A DNA stretch of 64,000 bases from the NCBI GenBank assembly GCA_964640175.1, contig CAZXFW010000005.1, forward strand, positions 124,001-188,000, given 5' to 3'. Within the stretch, counting starts at the first letter, position 1, and each line of letters opens with the position of its first letter. Made by a program: the position numbers and the translations under genes. The stretch is from JACKDX01 sp964640175. Lineage in GTDB: Bacteria > Myxococcota_A > Polyangia > Polyangiales > GCA-016699535. Below are positions 1-8,602 of the stretch, in pieces. Below the pieces are notes generated by a model, which was not told the origin of the DNA, did no database searches, and was given only the letters and a program-made list of their open reading frames with translations.

Positions 1-1095
1 GTATGCCTTAGGGATAAGATCCGGCTGAACACCATAGTGAACCAACGCGTTGGCAGTGGCAGGGCCCAGTGCGCACACGCGAGCACTTCCAAAACGACGC
101 GCATCAGCCCCCAAAAGGCTCAGCCCTTTAAAAAAACAATGAACGCCATTGCTGCTTGTAAACACCACCCAATCCACGCCCTCAAGTTTTGCCGCAGCTT
201 CTTTGAGCAGCGTTTCGTTTACGGGATGCAATGCAATGGTGGCGATTTCCACAGGGTCTGCCCCAGCATCACGCAAACGCTGCGCAAACTCTCTGGACTG
301 GTGTGCCATGCGGGTCACCCACACCCGCTTTCCAAACAAAGGTTTGGTGTCATACCACCGCATGACTTCCCGAAGCTTGACCGCATCGCCTACGATGGTC
401 AACGCGGGCATACCAATTGCAGCGTGGCGGGCGATATCAGCAATCGTGGCGACTGTACCAACAACAGTGCGTTGAGAGGGAAGTGATGCCGATTGGATCA
501 CCGCAGCAGGCGTGTGTGGACTTCGCCCATGCGCCATTAAGAGCTGCATCAACGAGTCGAGTTTGCGCATACCCATGAAGATCACCAGGGTTTGAGTCGC
601 TGTTGCCAGCTTACTCCAATCATGTGAGCTTTGATCTTTTTCTGGGGATTCCGTGGCTGTGACATACGCCACGCTGCTCGAAAGACTACGATGGGTAAGC
701 GAAATCCCCGCATAGGCACTGCCCGCCAGCGCAGAAGGCACCCCAGACACAATTTCAAACACGATGCCTGCATGGCTCAATGCCTCCGCCTCTTCAGAGC
801 CACGGCCAAAGAGATAAGGGTCTCCTCCCTTGAGCCTCACCACTGTTTTGCCTTGGTTGGCCGCTTCGATCAGTCGCTGGTTGATGTCTGCCTGGCGTTG
901 CGCGATGCGCCCCGCACGCTTACCGACATAGTGAACTTCTGCCTCAGGTTTGCAGTGTGTAAGTAGGTCGGGATGTACCAATGCATCGTGAAGCACCACG
1001 TCCGCCTCCTTGAGACGTCTCAGGCCCCGAACCGTGATGAGCTCAGGATCCCCCGGGCCCGCGCCCACCAAATACACAATGCCACGTGCGGTCAT
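1..1095 (-). CDS. CobA-HemD fusion: uroporphyrinogen-III C-methyltransferase / uroporphyrinogen-III synthase (3' end outside window)
   Basis: Residues 1 to about 245 form a SAM-dependent uroporphyrinogen-III methyltransferase, which makes precorrin-2 for siroheme and B12. The motif GAGPGDPELIT lies near residue 11 and VRLKGGDPYLFGRG near residue 85. From about residue 249 (KPLFGKRVWVTR) the chain continues into a HemD-type uroporphyrinogen-III synthase, with a characteristic VVFTSSNGVHCFF stretch. The frame stays open to base 1, so the C-terminus is missing. The ATG at 1093-1095 is preceded by AGGAG at a good distance, which favours it over other starts. Such fusions are known in several bacterial groups. 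Combining both steps in one chain commits hydroxymethylbilane to the tetrapyrrole branches, and the window also carries the B12-dependent enzymes MetH and methylmalonyl-CoA mutase. Confidence 0.9.
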   Translation of the reverse strand, partial: MTARGIVYLVGAGPGDPELITVRGLRRLKEADVVLHDALVHPDLLTHCKPEAEVHYVGKRAGRIAQRQADINQRLIEAANQGKTVVRLKGGDPYLFGRGSEEAEALSHAGIVFEIVSGVPSALAGSAYAGISLTHRSLSSSVAYVTATESPEKDQSSHDWSKLATATQTLVIFMGMRKLDSLMQLLMAHGRSPHTPAAVIQSASLPSQRTVVGTVATIADIARHAAIGMPALTIVGDAVKLREVMRWYDTKPLFGKRVWVTRMAHQSREFAQRLRDAGADPVEIATIALHPVNETLLKEAAAKLEGVDWVVFTSSNGVHCFFKGLSLLGADARRFGSARVCALGPATANALVHYGVQPDLIPKAY

Positions 1096-1295
1096 TCATC
1101 TCCTTGCCTAACCATACCTCATCTGGACTATCCTGTATGTAATCGATAGGTTAGCTGCGTCATGGATCAGAAGCCCCTTTGAACTCATTGACCTTCCAGC
1201 GCCTGCAATTTAGCCAGGCTCCGCTTGCGTGCGGTAGGGCCTTATGGCAGCATTCGATTTCAGCTTTTTTTGGGGCGATCGGGGGAGGTAACCGC

Positions 1296-1934
1296 ATGGT
1301 AAGCATGGCTTCAGAACCACCAATGGCAAAAACCACGTTTGACATCATTCTGGGAGTCGATTTCACGCCTTCCTGTGATTTGGCTTTTCAAGAAGCCGCT
1401 CGCTTGTTTCAGCACCGCGACGACGTCCGTCTCCATGTCGTGCACGTGATTGATGAGGGACGGGAAAACACGCTGACAGGTCGCAACAAGAAGATCGAGC
1501 GAGATGCGCATGCGCTCGAGGCCATTCCTTCCGAACTACGTGACTATGTGGAAGAACAAGCACGTCGGTTTCGTGCTCCGCGGTGGGAAGCCGAAGTCGG
1601 CTTTTATGTGCGGCTTGGCAAGCCCGCCAAAGCAATCATCCAGCTGGCCGCTGACATCAACGCTGACATGATCGTCGTCGGTTCGCATGGGCGTAAAGGC
1701 ATCGCCAAAGCATTGCTCGGTGCCGTGTCGGAGAACCTGACCCGCATGGCTCCATGCCAAGTGTTGGTGGTTCGCCCGAAAGACTACGCCAACATTGAGC
1801 GCTCGGCTTCCATCGATCCACCTCGACCGGGTGATCGTCCACAGACGGGCGAGTTCCTGCATCAGCCTCAATATTCCTCACGTGAACTCGTCACGTTTGG
1901 GGGTCGAACGTCACACATTTCAGGGCTGATTTAG
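1296..1934 (+). CDS. Universal stress protein (UspA family)
   Basis: A 212-residue protein with one Usp domain of Rossmann-like alpha/beta fold. It starts with an ILGVDFTPSCDLAFQEA strand-loop-helix, which is the usual beginning of Usp domains. It contains the nucleotide-loop stretch VGSHGRKGIAKALLGAVSE, which follows the G-x2-G-x9-G pattern of ATP-binding Usps except that Ala replaces the usual Ser/Thr after the last Gly. A tail of about 45 residues follows the domain and resembles nothing I recognise. The frame is open further upstream to 1179, but GGGGAGG sits just before the ATG at 1296, so I chose that start. The cytoplasmic stress role is known for the family. Its particular trigger here is unknown. 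Confidence 0.85.
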   Translation: MVSMASEPPMAKTTFDIILGVDFTPSCDLAFQEAARLFQHRDDVRLHVVHVIDEGRENTLTGRNKKIERDAHALEAIPSELRDYVEEQARRFRAPRWEAEVGFYVRLGKPAKAIIQLAADINADMIVVGSHGRKGIAKALLGAVSENLTRMAPCQVLVVRPKDYANIERSASIDPPRPGDRPQTGEFLHQPQYSSRELVTFGGRTSHISGLI

Positions 1935-1957
1935 TCCCATACGGGATTGTAGAGCAC

Positions 1958-2473
1958 ATGTTACCCTCATGGACGCGTTGCCGTGTGTGGCGATGTTTGA
2001 CTCTGGCGTGTGTGCTAAGTGCCTGTTCGACTTCGAAGTCTGAGCCGCCTGCCGTTCGTCCACCGGCCATTAAAGCACCTCAAGCAGAACGTAGCATCGT
2101 TGTCCTTGAGCCTCCTGGCAAAGAGCCTGTACATGTCGAGGTCGAGCTCGCCCTTACGCCCCGCGAGCGTGCCCAAGGGCTTATGTTTCGCCGGGAGCTA
2201 CTCCCAGAGCATGGCATGCTTTTTGTGTTTGAACGTGCGGAGCAACAGTCTTTCTGGATGAAAAACACCTACCTTCCGTTGGACATGATTTTTATTACCT
2301 CTTCGATGCGCGTCCTTGGCGTCATCGAAAACGCAAAGCCGCATTCCACGGAATCACGCCAGGTGCCCGGCGAATCACAGTACGTACTCGAAGTGAATGC
2401 TGGATTTGCGCAAATCCATGGCATTGGTACCGGCACGGCAGTGCGTTTTATTGGAGTGCCACAGGCATCTTAA
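1958..2473 (+). CDS. DUF192 family lipoprotein
   Basis: A 171-residue protein with a lipoprotein signal (positively charged start, hydrophobic core, lipobox VLSAC near residue 22) and a short Pro-rich linker. The rest is a DUF192 domain. Recognisable DUF192 features are ELALTPRERAQGLMFRREL, FWMKNTYLPLDMIFI and the VLEVNAGF stretch near the C-terminus. DUF192 proteins are small periplasmic or extracytoplasmic beta-rich proteins of unknown biochemical role. It lies 23 bases after the Usp gene on the same strand and could be co-transcribed with it. Confidence 0.88.
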   Translation: MLPSWTRCRVWRCLTLACVLSACSTSKSEPPAVRPPAIKAPQAERSIVVLEPPGKEPVHVEVELALTPRERAQGLMFRRELLPEHGMLFVFERAEQQSFWMKNTYLPLDMIFITSSMRVLGVIENAKPHSTESRQVPGESQYVLEVNAGFAQIHGIGTGTAVRFIGVPQAS

Positions 2474-2505
2474 CGTAGAGGCTGCCTAGCGTAACGTGGC
2501 AGTGT

Positions 2506-2958
2506 CTAGTCTTCTGGCTTTTTAACGGTAGCTTGAGTTTTGACTTCTGGCTCCGGATTACCTTCTTTATTAGGGCGAAACCGGATTTCGGTGTGCACTT
2601 CAATGGCAAGATTGCTTAGCGCGTTTTGAAGTGCACGTGCCAAGTCTGTGGCATGCAGCACATCGCGTACTTCCTTGCCCACAACACGCAACATGGTTTT
2701 TTTGGTATCCTCCACTTGGGAAAACACATAGTTCGCAAGCTCCCGTGGCAGTTTGGCATCGGCCACCACGCCGCGCAGGGCGCCGTCTGTTTTGTTCAAC
2801 GTGTTGAGCCCAGCCTCGATGCCCCGCTCAACACCTTTACGCAATAGGTCAGGCAGGATGCGTTCCAGCGATGGCCTTCGCTCAGAAGCTGATTCTTCGG
2901 GGGGTTGTTCCGAAGGGTAGGGGGAGTTTGCAGGATCCATCTCGTCATCGTATCCCAT
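2506..2958 (-). CDS. Conserved hypothetical protein, helical and phasin-like in appearance
   Basis: A 150-residue protein whose first 30 residues are Pro/Ser/Glu-rich and probably disordered. Two helical stretches follow (around RELANYVFSQVEDTKK and KEVRDVLHATDLARAL), then a conserved-looking end, AIEVHTEIRFRPN. It has no signal peptide. The pattern reminds me of small helical granule-surface or phasin-like proteins, but I cannot assign a family and give no function. The frame is open to 3120, but that extension would run far into the divergent neighbour. The ATG at 2956-2958 leaves only ten bases to the next gene; another ATG at 2938-2940 is also possible. No clear ribosome site precedes either. 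Confidence 0.6.
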   Translation of the reverse strand: MGYDDEMDPANSPYPSEQPPEESASERRPSLERILPDLLRKGVERGIEAGLNTLNKTDGALRGVVADAKLPRELANYVFSQVEDTKKTMLRVVGKEVRDVLHATDLARALQNALSNLAIEVHTEIRFRPNKEGNPEPEVKTQATVKKPED

Positions 2959-2968
2959 ACTGGTAATT

Positions 2969-4081
2969 ATGGCAGAGATACTCTTAATCTCCAAACCACT
3001 TGTTCCGCCATGGAACGACAGTGGTAAAAACCTCGTGCGCGACGTTGCCCTTGGGCTACGCCGGCACCATCCGCACGTCATGGGTACGAATGCGCGTGCT
3101 CCCGAACTTTCGAGCCTCACGACTGAACCTGTCTACGGTAAATTTCGCTCCGGATTTAGTCTCTCCACCGCCATGCAGGCGCGGGTGTTCTTACGCCTGA
3201 CGCTCGGCAGGGCCTATGATCTTTGGCACTTTTTTTTCGCGCCTAATCCACGTAGCTCTCATGCCAGTCGCTTTTTAAAACAGCTGCGCCGTATGCCCAC
3301 GGTCCACAGCATTTGCAGCGCTCCACGCGAAGACCTCTCCCTCAACGCCTGCCTCTTTGCAGATCGTCATGTGGTATTGTCCAGACATACGGAACAGCGG
3401 CTGTTGGAAGCGGGAATTTCTGAAGACCGGGTTGTGCGCATTCCACCAGGCATTCAACCACTTTCTTTGCCAGACGATAGCCTGCGCTCATTTTACCGCA
3501 AACTATACCATCTGCCCCAAGATGCCCCCCTGGTGTTATTTGCAGGGGATCTTGAGTTTGGGCAAGGCGCAGAGCTCACGTTGCGTACACTGGCCCGATT
3601 GCCGAAGCATTTAAACGTTCACGGAGTCATGGCGTGTCGAGCGAAGACAGAACGCGCACAAAGTCACGAACAACGCTTACGCCAATTGGCCCACGAACTG
3701 GGCCTTGAGCGTAGCCTCACTTGGCTAGGCGAAGTCCCCAACGTGCACGCGTTACTTTTCGCCTCGGATATAGTGCTCTTACCTTCCGAAACACTGTACG
3801 CTAAAATGGATTATCCATTGGTGCTTCTTGAAGCGATGTGCCTGAAGCGCCCTGTGATCGTTGCCAGGGGCACTGCAGCCGCTGAACTGGCAGAGCAGGG
3901 CGGGGCGCTTGCCGTAGAGCCCCATGCTGATGTGCTGACGGCAACCGTTCAGCATTTGCTGGATGACACGTCTGCAAGGGATAATTTGGGGCACCTTGGT
4001 CGAGAAAACGTTTTACACAATTTTAACCGCGACACTATGGCCAAATCTTACGAGGCCTTGTACGACACTCTCCTTCCATGA
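2969..4081 (+). CDS. Glycosyltransferase family 4 (GT-B fold)
   Basis: A 370-residue GT-B glycosyltransferase. The N-terminal half has the strand MAEILLISKPLVPPWNDSG with the usual glycine-poor acceptor loop. The C-terminal half has VRIPPGIQPL, a VLFAGDLEFGQGAE donor-site stretch and the donor-binding motif YPLVLLEAMCLKRPVIV near residue 280, where the Glu contacts the nucleotide sugar in GT4 enzymes. The sugar and acceptor cannot be told. The stop overlaps the next ATG (ATGA), so it is translationally coupled to a methyltransferase. That suggests they modify the same polysaccharide, glycolipid or metabolite. The start is only ten bases from a divergent start, with no obvious ribosome site. 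Confidence 0.85.
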   Translation: MAEILLISKPLVPPWNDSGKNLVRDVALGLRRHHPHVMGTNARAPELSSLTTEPVYGKFRSGFSLSTAMQARVFLRLTLGRAYDLWHFFFAPNPRSSHASRFLKQLRRMPTVHSICSAPREDLSLNACLFADRHVVLSRHTEQRLLEAGISEDRVVRIPPGIQPLSLPDDSLRSFYRKLYHLPQDAPLVLFAGDLEFGQGAELTLRTLARLPKHLNVHGVMACRAKTERAQSHEQRLRQLAHELGLERSLTWLGEVPNVHALLFASDIVLLPSETLYAKMDYPLVLLEAMCLKRPVIVARGTAAAELAEQGGALAVEPHADVLTATVQHLLDDTSARDNLGHLGRENVLHNFNRDTMAKSYEALYDTLLP

Positions 4082-4797
4082 ACACCGACGAGAACAATCG
4101 AGATTACTACAACGACTTCAGTCAGAGCTACGAAGACAAGCGTCATCAAGGCTACCATGCCTTGATTGATGACCTCGAAATGTCTGTCATCAGCCCGTTA
4201 GTCAAAGATAAGAGTGTCTTGGAAGTGGGTTGCGGAACAGGATTGATCTTACGTCGGCTCCACGAACTGGCCAGCGAAGCCAAAGGAATCGACCTTTCGG
4301 AAGGCATGGTCAGCAAGGCCAAAGATCGCGGTCTTGATGTGCAGGTGGGAAGCGCAACCGAAATTCCCTTTGAGGATAATCGGTTTGATGTCGTCTGCAG
4401 TTTCAAAGTGCTCGCGCACGTCCCCAACATCACCCGAGCACTCGAAGAAATGGTGCGCGTGGCCGTTCCAGGAGGGACCGTCGTCGCTGAATTTTATAAT
4501 CCATGGAGCCTGCGTTATATGGCCAAACGCCTGGCTGGCCCTGGCCGTATCAGCGCCAAACGTACCGAAGCCGATGTGTACACGCGCTGGGATAGCCCGC
4601 TTACAATTTCAAAAATCATTCCTCCCAACGCACATTTGATCACCTACCGTGGCGTGCGTGTCTTCAGCCCGTCCGCATTTATGCATGACATTCCTGTCGC
4701 AGGAGCATGGCTGGCAAAAGCCGAACATGCCGCAGTGACATCTCCTTTGCGTTATTTTGGAGGATTTCTCCTTGCACTTATCCGAAAACAAGACTAG
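4078..4797 (+). CDS. Class I SAM-dependent methyltransferase
   Basis: A 239-residue enzyme. Motif I, VLEVGCGTGLI, lies near residues 47-57. GIDLSEGMVSKAK is the acidic loop that binds the SAM ribose, and FEDNRFDVVCSFKVLAHV is a motif typical of the Methyltransf_11/25 group. It overlaps the preceding glycosyltransferase stop by four bases (ATGA), so the two are almost certainly one operon. The C-terminal third, after WSLRYMAKRLAG, may set substrate choice and resembles the lipid- or quinone-type branch in outline only. Substrate not assigned. Confidence 0.88.
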   Translation: MNTDENNRDYYNDFSQSYEDKRHQGYHALIDDLEMSVISPLVKDKSVLEVGCGTGLILRRLHELASEAKGIDLSEGMVSKAKDRGLDVQVGSATEIPFEDNRFDVVCSFKVLAHVPNITRALEEMVRVAVPGGTVVAEFYNPWSLRYMAKRLAGPGRISAKRTEADVYTRWDSPLTISKIIPPNAHLITYRGVRVFSPSAFMHDIPVAGAWLAKAEHAAVTSPLRYFGGFLLALIRKQD

Positions 4798-4843
4798 CGA
4801 TCACACTTGCCACCACACAGACAGCACGTTATAGCTCAAACAC

Positions 4844-5881
4844 ATGGCCGGAAAAGCTCACCAACCTGATTTGCACCAGTTGCGCAAGCAAGCCGAAGCT
4901 CTGTTAAGTCAGTCATGCCACCGCAAGCAGGTAGAGCCATTGCTCCAAAGGATCATTACGCATGCGGCCGCAGGAAGCGAGCTCAGTATATTTGCTCATC
5001 GGCACTTGGCAGAACTTCTCTTGGAGCATTATCCCTGGCGTGCAGCCTTGCACTTGCGTGAAGTGATTCAGGTGGATGCACGTGATGATGTTGCACATGC
5101 ACTGCTAGGACTATCCCATACGCTTTTAGGAAATTATTGGTCAGCCGTCACGGCTTACCGACGCGCACTTCAAGTGGCGCCGCGTAATCCGTGGTACCAT
5201 CACAATGTCGGGCATTTGCTGGATGTAGCACTGGGACGTCCTTTTGAGGCCGTTTCACACTTGCGGCAAGCTCACCAGTTTGCGCCTTTGGAGCATGAAA
5301 TCACGGCATCGTTATCCCATTGCCTTGGTGGGCTGGGAGCTGTTGAAGAAGCCGAAGCGCTTGCAAGGGAAGCGGTTATCGCTGCCCCGAAAAACCGAGA
5401 TCACCGTGAACTTTTGGAATGGATCCAAAACGGAGCACCCCTTGATGGAGGGGAGGAAGACTCCGGAGCCCCCGTTTCCCAGCGCACACGTAAGTCTTCA
5501 AAACGCGACAGAAGCAACGAGGCGGAACCGCTGGCCGATTCACACAAAACCCAAACACGCAAACGCACCGACGCTGTGATGAAAGTGCTTTCTCGCAAAA
5601 TGGTTCAATCAGGACTACCTGACACCATGCTTCATGTGGCGCTGGCGCTTTGGGCGGATTACCGCGCATGCAAACAAGTACGCATCGTCAAACCCGAAGC
5701 CTATGCCGCAGCCGTTGAATATGCCGTGATATGCATGAATGGCCTCGATGAAATCACCCGCACTTCCATTGCCAAGCGCTACGGTGTGGCTGCCCATACG
5801 GTTACCAATCGGTACAATGATCTGTGTGAGCAACTCGCCTTGCGTCCTCACGATCCTCGTTACGCTGCTGTCCAGTCCTAG
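4844..5881 (+). CDS. TPR protein with C-terminal helix-turn-helix-like domain
   Basis: A 345-residue protein with no signal peptide. Residues about 55-185 contain tetratricopeptide-like repeats (for example ALLGLSHTLLGNYWSAVTAY and EALAREAVIAAPKNRDH). A charged linker of about 45 residues follows. A C-terminal helical domain ends in SIAKRYGVAAHTVTNRYNDL, which looks like the last helices of a cyclin/TFIIB-like or DUF6398-type domain and could bind DNA. Its stop directly abuts the next GTG start. TPR plus HTH suggests an adaptor that may also touch nucleic acid, but the function is unknown. Confidence 0.7.
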   Translation: MAGKAHQPDLHQLRKQAEALLSQSCHRKQVEPLLQRIITHAAAGSELSIFAHRHLAELLLEHYPWRAALHLREVIQVDARDDVAHALLGLSHTLLGNYWSAVTAYRRALQVAPRNPWYHHNVGHLLDVALGRPFEAVSHLRQAHQFAPLEHEITASLSHCLGGLGAVEEAEALAREAVIAAPKNRDHRELLEWIQNGAPLDGGEEDSGAPVSQRTRKSSKRDRSNEAEPLADSHKTQTRKRTDAVMKVLSRKMVQSGLPDTMLHVALALWADYRACKQVRIVKPEAYAAAVEYAVICMNGLDEITRTSIAKRYGVAAHTVTNRYNDLCEQLALRPHDPRYAAVQS

Positions 5882-8524
5882 GTGTCCACACTTCGTTCAG
5901 CATTTGCGACGTATCTTAGGCCGCGCCGCCTTTGGCTTGTTGTGTTGCTTGTTGCAGCCGGTGCTGTCGAACTCCTAAGCCCAGTCGCCCATGGACCAGG
6001 TCATGCGCACGCTTTAGCTAACTACATGCGAGAGCATCATGGCCTTTACGTGAATCCTAGCACGGTGCATTGGCTTGATTCGCATGCCTCTCGATTCCAC
6101 AGAAGCCCTACGATGTTTTTAGCCCACGAACGAGGCGGCCTCGACGATGTCTATTACGCCACCGCTTACCGGGGTTCAGGCACGCTTTGGGGTATCCAAC
6201 ACGTACGCAATCTCACACGCACAAGCAGTGCCAACGAAGACATGCTCCTCGTTCAAGGTAACTACGCGGTTTACACTTCGAAAGTAGGCGCCTTTTATGA
6301 TGCGCTTGTGATCTTGGATCTCCGGGGTGAGCCTGCCGCATGGACAGCACATTGGCCGTGGCATGCACGCATACAAAATGCCATCACCAATCTCCAAGAG
6401 GAAGGGCGCTTTCAAGGGTTTGGCCGGCATCGTTTTCAGATCGAACCCGCGGCGAAAACCATACGCCTTGAGCTCGATACACAACGTGTTTTCGCTTACG
6501 TGGACCATACCTTAATCACCCTCAATCCAGCGCATCCGTCGTTACACATTCCAGCGCGTCTGCTTTCTCGTCCTACCGAAAAAGGACAACCGGGCGTGAT
6601 CACATGGATGGTGGATACGGTGCGCAATGTTCCGTGGATAGGGCCTGCGCCCATTGAATGGCTTGAACATCGGGTCTTCACTGTCAAAGATTGGTTCGAA
6701 CGTACGTATTATTCCTTGGTAGATACGAACACCTCTGCCGATGCCATTGCGGACATGGGATTATCCTCGTCTCCATCAGGCACGCTACTGCAAGCTACCG
6801 ATCCTGAACTTCATTGGCCTCCGCCTTCGCTTGTGCCCGTCATTCGTCCTTCGGCACGTGGCGAAGGCGAGTGGGTCGCTGTCGCCAACGATCCATTTGC
6901 CAATGCCTTTGCCCATGCTCCGCCCGCATTTTACCAAACATTTGTGCGCGTGGATCCGGAGCGCACCTTTGCGCGTGTATACATTACGCTGTGGGATCCC
7001 AGACAAGTGCAGCTACACATTGCGATGGGCACCAAAGAACCTGAAAGCGCCACCGGAGAAACCGGCACTGGCATGATCCCTCGAGACCCCGCCACGCTCC
7101 GACACCTGGTGGCAGGGTTTAACGGAGGGTTTCAAGCGTTGCATGGCGAGTTTGGGATGATGGCGGAGCGGCGTGTGTATTTGCCTCCCAAACCCTGGGC
7201 TGCCACCGTGGCGGTGTTTGACGACGGCTCTGTGGGAATGGGGTCATGGCCTGCACCACCAGACGAGCGCAGTTACGATGAACAGCAAGCCAACGAACAA
7301 ATCCCAGACACCATGGTGGCCATGCGTCAGAACCTCACCAGTGTCGTGGAAGATGAGGTATGGAATCCGTGGCAGCGCTGGTGGTGGGGAGCGGCGCCCC
7401 TGGCCGCCAACGAGCAAACGTACATCGATCGCTCTGGGCTGTGCCTCACCAAAGAAGGCTTTTTAGCCTTTTTTTGGGGGCAGTCCATGGGAGCTGAAGC
7501 GCTGGGTCAAGCCATGCTGGCTGCCCGTTGTGTGCGTGGCATCCACTTGGACATGAACAGCAAACACACGGGGTTTGAGTTCTATAAAGTATTTGCGCCC
7601 TCCGAACCCCGTCCCCCGCTCACGGAAGCGCTGGACGATTCCAAGGCCGAAATGCCAATGCCCGATGCAGCGGGCTACATGCTGCGTGCACGTAAAGCGG
7701 TGCGTACCATGGGCACCATGCGCTTTCCTCGCTGGGTCCGACGGGATCCGCGGGATTTTTTCTTTCTCACGCTCAAGCCGGTCTTGCCCGGACCGGATGT
7801 CACCTTTGGCCGTCAGGGTCCGATACAATTTTCCACAGCAGGGGTGCCTCATGCCGGCTGGCCTCATGCGTTTGCCAGAGCTTGCATCAAGCTTTCTTCC
7901 GAAGCCTGCACCTGGGTCGTACGCATCGACCCACAGCGGGCACATCCCCAGACGCAACCCGAGAAAGGCGCCAAAATACTCGGATATATCAACAGTATAA
8001 AGAGCAAACATGATACCAATTCTAGATTTGGTGTAGTGGCGACCAAAACCTTACTCGGTTGGACCTATGCCATAGGCACGTTGGCTGCAGATTCCGGACA
8101 CGCACAGCTGGTATTGTCTGCCTCACCGCTTTCGGCTACGTCAGACGCCCAGAACGGCCTTGGCATCGATGCCGACGGATTTTGGGTAGTGATCCAACGG
8201 CATGCTCGGGACTCCGTGCCTCTGATGCAACGGTTTACTGCCATGGGCATCCAGCATGCTGCCAAGCTAACAGACCATGGGGCAGCGATGGTCTTTGTGA
8301 CCCCCCAAGGGCCTGTCTCTGTGGAAGGACATGCAGAGAGTAACCTCCACCCTGAACCAAGACTCGCCCTGGTAGCCAACGAACGCCCTGCAGCACATGT
8401 GATGTATCCAGACAACACCCCTTTGCCATACCGTCGGTGGGGCTATGCGCAGGGCCGGCGAGTTAGGTATTTTCCAGAAGGGCCACCGCGATTTCGGGCA
8501 CCTGGTATGCAACCCAATGAATAA
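5882..8524 (+). CDS. Large membrane-anchored protein with phosphodiester glycosidase (NAGPA)-like region
   Basis: An 880-residue protein with a GTG start abutting the previous stop. Residues about 17-35 (LWLVVLLVAAGAVELL) are a signal anchor, so the bulk is probably outside the cytoplasmic membrane. The middle third carries features of the NAGPA phosphodiester glycosidase fold: LVAGFNGGFQALHGEFG near residue 410, a VAVFDDGSVGMG strand pair, and ARCVRGIHLDMNSKHTG near residue 550, where the family has an Asn/Asp-rich catalytic loop. The N-terminal 380 and C-terminal 250 residues match nothing I know. The length is far above a single NAGPA domain. Hydrolase activity on a glycan phosphodiester is inference. 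Confidence 0.6.
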   Translation: MSTLRSAFATYLRPRRLWLVVLLVAAGAVELLSPVAHGPGHAHALANYMREHHGLYVNPSTVHWLDSHASRFHRSPTMFLAHERGGLDDVYYATAYRGSGTLWGIQHVRNLTRTSSANEDMLLVQGNYAVYTSKVGAFYDALVILDLRGEPAAWTAHWPWHARIQNAITNLQEEGRFQGFGRHRFQIEPAAKTIRLELDTQRVFAYVDHTLITLNPAHPSLHIPARLLSRPTEKGQPGVITWMVDTVRNVPWIGPAPIEWLEHRVFTVKDWFERTYYSLVDTNTSADAIADMGLSSSPSGTLLQATDPELHWPPPSLVPVIRPSARGEGEWVAVANDPFANAFAHAPPAFYQTFVRVDPERTFARVYITLWDPRQVQLHIAMGTKEPESATGETGTGMIPRDPATLRHLVAGFNGGFQALHGEFGMMAERRVYLPPKPWAATVAVFDDGSVGMGSWPAPPDERSYDEQQANEQIPDTMVAMRQNLTSVVEDEVWNPWQRWWWGAAPLAANEQTYIDRSGLCLTKEGFLAFFWGQSMGAEALGQAMLAARCVRGIHLDMNSKHTGFEFYKVFAPSEPRPPLTEALDDSKAEMPMPDAAGYMLRARKAVRTMGTMRFPRWVRRDPRDFFFLTLKPVLPGPDVTFGRQGPIQFSTAGVPHAGWPHAFARACIKLSSEACTWVVRIDPQRAHPQTQPEKGAKILGYINSIKSKHDTNSRFGVVATKTLLGWTYAIGTLAADSGHAQLVLSASPLSATSDAQNGLGIDADGFWVVIQRHARDSVPLMQRFTAMGIQHAAKLTDHGAAMVFVTPQGPVSVEGHAESNLHPEPRLALVANERPAAHVMYPDNTPLPYRRWGYAQGRRVRYFPEGPPRFRAPGMQPNE

Positions 8525-8602
8525 ACATGCTATACTTCGCGCGAAGCTTGTACTTGACCCTGCTCGGCGGAACGCCGACAATGCCGCCCAACCCACGCTG
8601 CC

